Shown here piece after piece: positions 61,222 to 64,000 of a DNA stretch of 64,000 bases. Each line of letters starts with the position of its first letter. The first letter of the stretch is position 1. The translations under genes were made by a program, and so were the position numbers. The notes beneath the pieces were generated by a model. The model saw only the letters and a program-made list of their open reading frames with translations, did no database searches and was not told the DNA's origin. This DNA comes from Stenotrophomonas sp. BIO128-Bstrain (GTDB taxonomy: Bacteria; Pseudomonadota; Gammaproteobacteria; Xanthomonadales; Xanthomonadaceae), in contig NZ_CP124620.1 of the NCBI RefSeq assembly GCF_030128875.1, positions 3,472,001-3,536,000 on the forward strand. The letters run 5' to 3'.

Positions 61222-62592
61222 TTATCGCCGCTGCAGCCAGCTGCCGGGGTCGACCGGCTGGCCATTGCGGCGCAGCTCGAAGTACAGCGCGGTCACGCCC
61301 TGCCCACCCGAGTTGCCGACCTTGGCCACGGCCTCACCCTTCTTCACCGTGGCGCCGGCATCGCGCAGCAGGGTGTCGTTGTGGGCGTACAGGCTCATGT
61401 AGCCGTTGCCGTGGTCGACGATCAGGATCATGCCGTAGCCGGTCATCCAGTCGGAGAACACCACGGTGCCATCGGCGACGGCGGTGATCGTGCTGCCCGC
61501 TGGCGCACCGATCAGCACGCCGCTGCTGGTGCGGCCATCGGGCAGCTTGCCGCCATAGCGGGCGAGCAGATTGCCGGACAGCGGCCAGCCCAGGCCGCCC
61601 ACCTTCGGGGCCGGTGCGGAAGCGACCGCAGGGGGCGTCTTGGTCGCCCGCGGCGGCGGCCGCGTGCCACTGGCGGCAGCAGCGCGATCAGCCTTCTCCG
61701 CAGCGGCTTTTTCCGCAGCGGCCCGGCGCGCGGCAGCGCGACGTTCCGCCTCGGCACGTGCAGCGGCGGCACGCAGATTCGCGAGCAGCGTTTCCAGTGC
61801 CTTGGCGTCCTGGCCCAGCGCCTTCTCACGCTCGCTGCGGTCCTTGTAGCGCTCATCCAGCGTGGCAACCGTGGCCGCCCGCTCGCGGCGGTCATCGGCC
61901 AACGTGGCCACCTGCTGTTTCTGCTGTTGGCGGGTGCCTTCCAGCGCCTTGCGCCGCTCGACGATCTCCGCCTCCATGCGCTGCAGTTCGGTGAGGTCGG
62001 CCGTCAGCGACTGGATCCGCTGCGCGCGCTCGCGCTGCAGGTAGCGGTGGTAGGCCAGGCTGCGGTTCGCATCGGCAACACGGTCCTGCGACAGCAGCAG
62101 CTTCAGCGGTGCGTTGTTGCCGATGCGATAGGCCGCGCGCAGCAGCGAGGCCAGCTCCGTGCGCTGCTGTTCCAGCCCGGCCTGCAGCGCATCGCGCTTG
62201 GCCTGCAGTTCGTTCATGGCGCGGGTTTCGCGCTGCAGCGCGGTTTCGGTCTGGGCCAGTACGCGCCCGGTGCGGGCCACCTTCTCATCCGCTTCGCGCA
62301 GCTGGCGCGATGCCTGCCCACGCTGGCCTTCCAGCGTCCGCCGTTCCTGGGCCACGCCCTTGAGCTCGCTGCGCAGCTTCTGCAGCTTGCGCTCGGCCTC
62401 CTTTGACGATTGCGCGGCCAGCGGGCTGGCGCCGAGCATGGCCACTGCCAGCACGAGGGCACGCAACGCCGGGCTCAGCCACTGCGTGCGACCGCGTCCA
62501 TCGGTCGGATTGTTATCCCGGCGTGAGGAAAAGGCGTTGTGGCGCAAGGGCTTTCCAGTGACTTCAGGCAGATGCGGATTGCAACGATGCAT
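61222..62592 (-). CDS. envC: EnvC-like murein hydrolase activator (degenerate M23/LytM domain)
   Basis: The product has a hydrophobic export signal (ALRALVLAVAMLGASPLAAQ), a long Arg/Glu/Ala-rich coiled coil (about 60-300), a basic low-complexity linker and a C-terminal LytM domain (about 345-455). The zinc ligands of active M23 peptidases are missing: the HxxxD stretch reads SSGVLIG, though LYAHN is kept. This is what is seen in EnvC, which activates amidases rather than cutting murein itself. The start is uncertain: ATG 62592 gives a 45-residue leader before the signal; a TTG 45 codons later would start directly at LRALVLA. Confidence 0.85.
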   Translation of the reverse strand: MHRCNPHLPEVTGKPLRHNAFSSRRDNNPTDGRGRTQWLSPALRALVLAVAMLGASPLAAQSSKEAERKLQKLRSELKGVAQERRTLEGQRGQASRQLREADEKVARTGRVLAQTETALQRETRAMNELQAKRDALQAGLEQQRTELASLLRAAYRIGNNAPLKLLLSQDRVADANRSLAYHRYLQRERAQRIQSLTADLTELQRMEAEIVERRKALEGTRQQQKQQVATLADDRRERAATVATLDERYKDRSEREKALGQDAKALETLLANLRAAAARAEAERRAAARRAAAEKAAAEKADRAAAASGTRPPPRATKTPPAVASAPAPKVGGLGWPLSGNLLARYGGKLPDGRTSSGVLIGAPAGSTITAVADGTVVFSDWMTGYGMILIVDHGNGYMSLYAHNDTLLRDAGATVKKGEAVAKVGNSGGQGVTALYFELRRNGQPVDPGSWLQRR

Positions 62593-62644
62593 GGTGACAT
62601 TCCTGCAGGCGGCCTGCCAGCCGCGCTCCACCATCGAGGTTCCC

Positions 62645-63307
62645 ATGAAACGCTCCCTGCTCCCGCTGCTGCTGGCCCTGACGCTGCCCTGTGCGCCGGC
62701 CTTGGCAAGCGACAACATCAGCAAGGTCAACGGCAGCATCTCCGCCGAAGCCGGTCAGACCTACGGCAATCTGGAGACCGTCAACGGCGGCATCAAGGTC
62801 GCCGAAGGCGCTGTGACGGGTCGTATCGAAACCGTCAACGGCGGCATCCGCGTGGCTGATCGCGCGCGCACCGGGGGAATATCCACGGTCAACGGCAGCG
62901 TGCGGGTCGGACGCGAAGTGATTGCCAGCGGCGGCGTGGACACCGTCAACGGCGGCATCTTCCTGGACCGTGGTACCCAGATCGACGGCAGCCTTGAAAC
63001 CGTCAACGGCAGCATCGGCCTGGTCGAAACGCGCGTGGCGCGCGGCATCGAGACCGTCAACGGAGACATCACCGTTGGCGTGGGCTCGCAGGTGGAGGGC
63101 GGGATCGAGGTCAAGAAACCGAACTTCAACCTGTCGCTGACGCCCGGCCGCAAGCCGCGCGTGATCATCGGCCCGAACGCGTCGGTCAACGGACCGCTGC
63201 AGTTCGAGCGCGAGGTCACCCTGTACGTGCACCGCACGGCCCGCGTCGGACCGGTCAGTGGCGCGGTGGCCGTTCCCTTCGATACCGACACCGCGCCGCA
63301 GGATTGA
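62645..63307 (+). CDS. Secreted protein with seven VNG repeats
   Basis: The 220-residue protein has a signal peptide (LPCAPALAS) followed by seven repeats centred on (T/K)VNG(S/G/D)(I/V), at residues 28, 46, 64, 82, 101, 120 and 138, so spaced 18-19 residues apart. Such spacing fits a right-handed beta-helix or solenoid. The C-terminal 75 residues are different (RKPRVIIGPNASVNGPL). Similar DUF4097-like proteins occur in xanthomonads but no function is known. Confidence 0.85.
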   Translation: MKRSLLPLLLALTLPCAPALASDNISKVNGSISAEAGQTYGNLETVNGGIKVAEGAVTGRIETVNGGIRVADRARTGGISTVNGSVRVGREVIASGGVDTVNGGIFLDRGTQIDGSLETVNGSIGLVETRVARGIETVNGDITVGVGSQVEGGIEVKKPNFNLSLTPGRKPRVIIGPNASVNGPLQFEREVTLYVHRTARVGPVSGAVAVPFDTDTAPQD

Positions 63308-63358
63308 TATTGTGGCTGCTGGTGCCGCGCGCACCCGCCTTTCCCGTTCCAGGAACCG

Positions 63359-64000
63359 ATGATGCCCCGCAAACTTCTGTTGTGCCTTGCCGCTGCCGCT
63401 GCGTTGACCGCGTGCAAGGGCGAATCCGCCGCGCCCACCGCGGCCCCCGCCACCGACGCGGCACCGACCGCGCCGGGCCATGCGTTCTCGCCCGAGATCA
63501 ATGCCGGCGACTTCGCCGAGCTGGTCAAGACCCTGGCCTCGGATGAGTTCGAAGGCCGTTCGCCGGGCAGCAAGGGCGAAGAGTTGACCGTCAATTACAT
63601 CCGCGACCAGATGCAGCGCATCGGCCTGCAGCCGGGCAACGGCGACAGCTGGTTCCAGGACGTGGCGATGACCGAGACCACCGCCGATGAGTCGACCGTG
63701 CTCAAGCTGGACCAGGCGGGCAAGACCCGCGAGCTGAGGTTCGGCACCGACATGGTGATCGGCACCCGCAGCGGCCAGCCGGAGGTGAAGGTCCAGGACA
63801 GCGATCTGGTGTTCGTCGGCTACGGCGTGGACGCACCGGAGCAGAAGTGGAACGACTATGCCGGCCAGGACTGGAAGGGCAAGACGGTCGTGATGTTCGT
63901 CAACGACCCGGGCTTCCACGTCAACGACGAGAAGCTGTTCGACGGCAAGCGCATGACCTATTACGGGCGCTGGACCTACAAGTTCGAGGAGGCCGCACGC
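63359..64000 (+). CDS. M28 family peptidase lipoprotein (N-terminal part)
   Basis: The first 214 residues of a gene that continues past the right edge. It has a lipoprotein signal (AAAALTAC), a short Ala/Pro linker, and the start of a secreted aminopeptidase of the M28 type: LVKTLASDEFEGRSPGSKGEEL and the inserted PA domain (about 130-200; DSDLVFVGYGVDAPEQKWND). The metal-binding core lies outside the window. The ATG pair at 63359 and 63362 is preceded by GGAA. Confidence 0.85.
   Translation, partial: MMPRKLLLCLAAAAALTACKGESAAPTAAPATDAAPTAPGHAFSPEINAGDFAELVKTLASDEFEGRSPGSKGEELTVNYIRDQMQRIGLQPGNGDSWFQDVAMTETTADESTVLKLDQAGKTRELRFGTDMVIGTRSGQPEVKVQDSDLVFVGYGVDAPEQKWNDYAGQDWKGKTVVMFVNDPGFHVNDEKLFDGKRMTYYGRWTYKFEEAAR

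Overview
The window looks like chromosomal DNA of a Stenotrophomonas-like gammaproteobacterium (Xanthomonadaceae). GC is high throughout. The intergenic gaps carry many short GTAG-headed palindromes that match the SMAG/REP elements known from Stenotrophomonas maltophilia, and the housekeeping genes read as xanthomonad versions. Nothing resembles an integrated phage, IS element, CRISPR array, rRNA or tRNA. The genus is inferred from repeat type and protein character, not from a database search.

Layout. 0-6 kb: small metabolic and hypothetical genes (YceI lipoprotein, RutE-like nitroreductase, ELM1-like protein, DUF2145 protein with a tandemly duplicated secreted pair, queuosine-precursor transporter). 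6-15 kb: a tandem-repeat block, glnE, a class I succinate/acetate CoA-transferase, a 2-oxoadipate dioxygenase (HglS), a HAD hydrolase and an EF-hand secreted protein. 15.2-27.9 kb: a two-arm divergent locus. The left arm encodes a VanX-like dipeptidase, a serine beta-lactamase-fold hydrolase, an Oar-like TonB-dependent receptor and a periplasmic transglutaminase-like protein. The right arm encodes an NlpC/P60 endopeptidase, an L-Ala-D/L-Glu epimerase, an RpiR/SIS (MurR-like) regulator, an L,D-transpeptidase-fold protein and an APC permease. Together these suggest a dedicated murein-peptide scavenging system, the most interesting feature of the window.

28-36.6 kb: PQQ-type sugar dehydrogenase, a cytosolic GH3 beta-glucosidase with a LacI-type operator, a YbdG-like MscS channel, folB, a strong small-RNA candidate, a lone HEPN/Abi-like gene that lacks its own stop codon, and tsaD. 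36.7-43 kb: rpsU, yqeY and dnaG (a split macromolecular-synthesis cluster) plus a BrkB protein, a DSP-like phosphatase and a BASS-type transporter. 43.9-52.4 kb: the complete aa3 cytochrome c oxidase cluster (ctaC, ctaD, a 44-residue membrane protein, ctaG, ctaE, SURF1, Sco-like, ctaA, ctaB).

52.7-64 kb: putA, a secreted hypothetical protein, a FadL-type porin, a rhomboid protease, a small acidic hypothetical protein, the ctpA/envC cell-envelope pair, a seven-repeat secreted protein and the start of an M28 peptidase that runs off the right edge. Many long open frames opposite real genes are GC artefacts and were left out.
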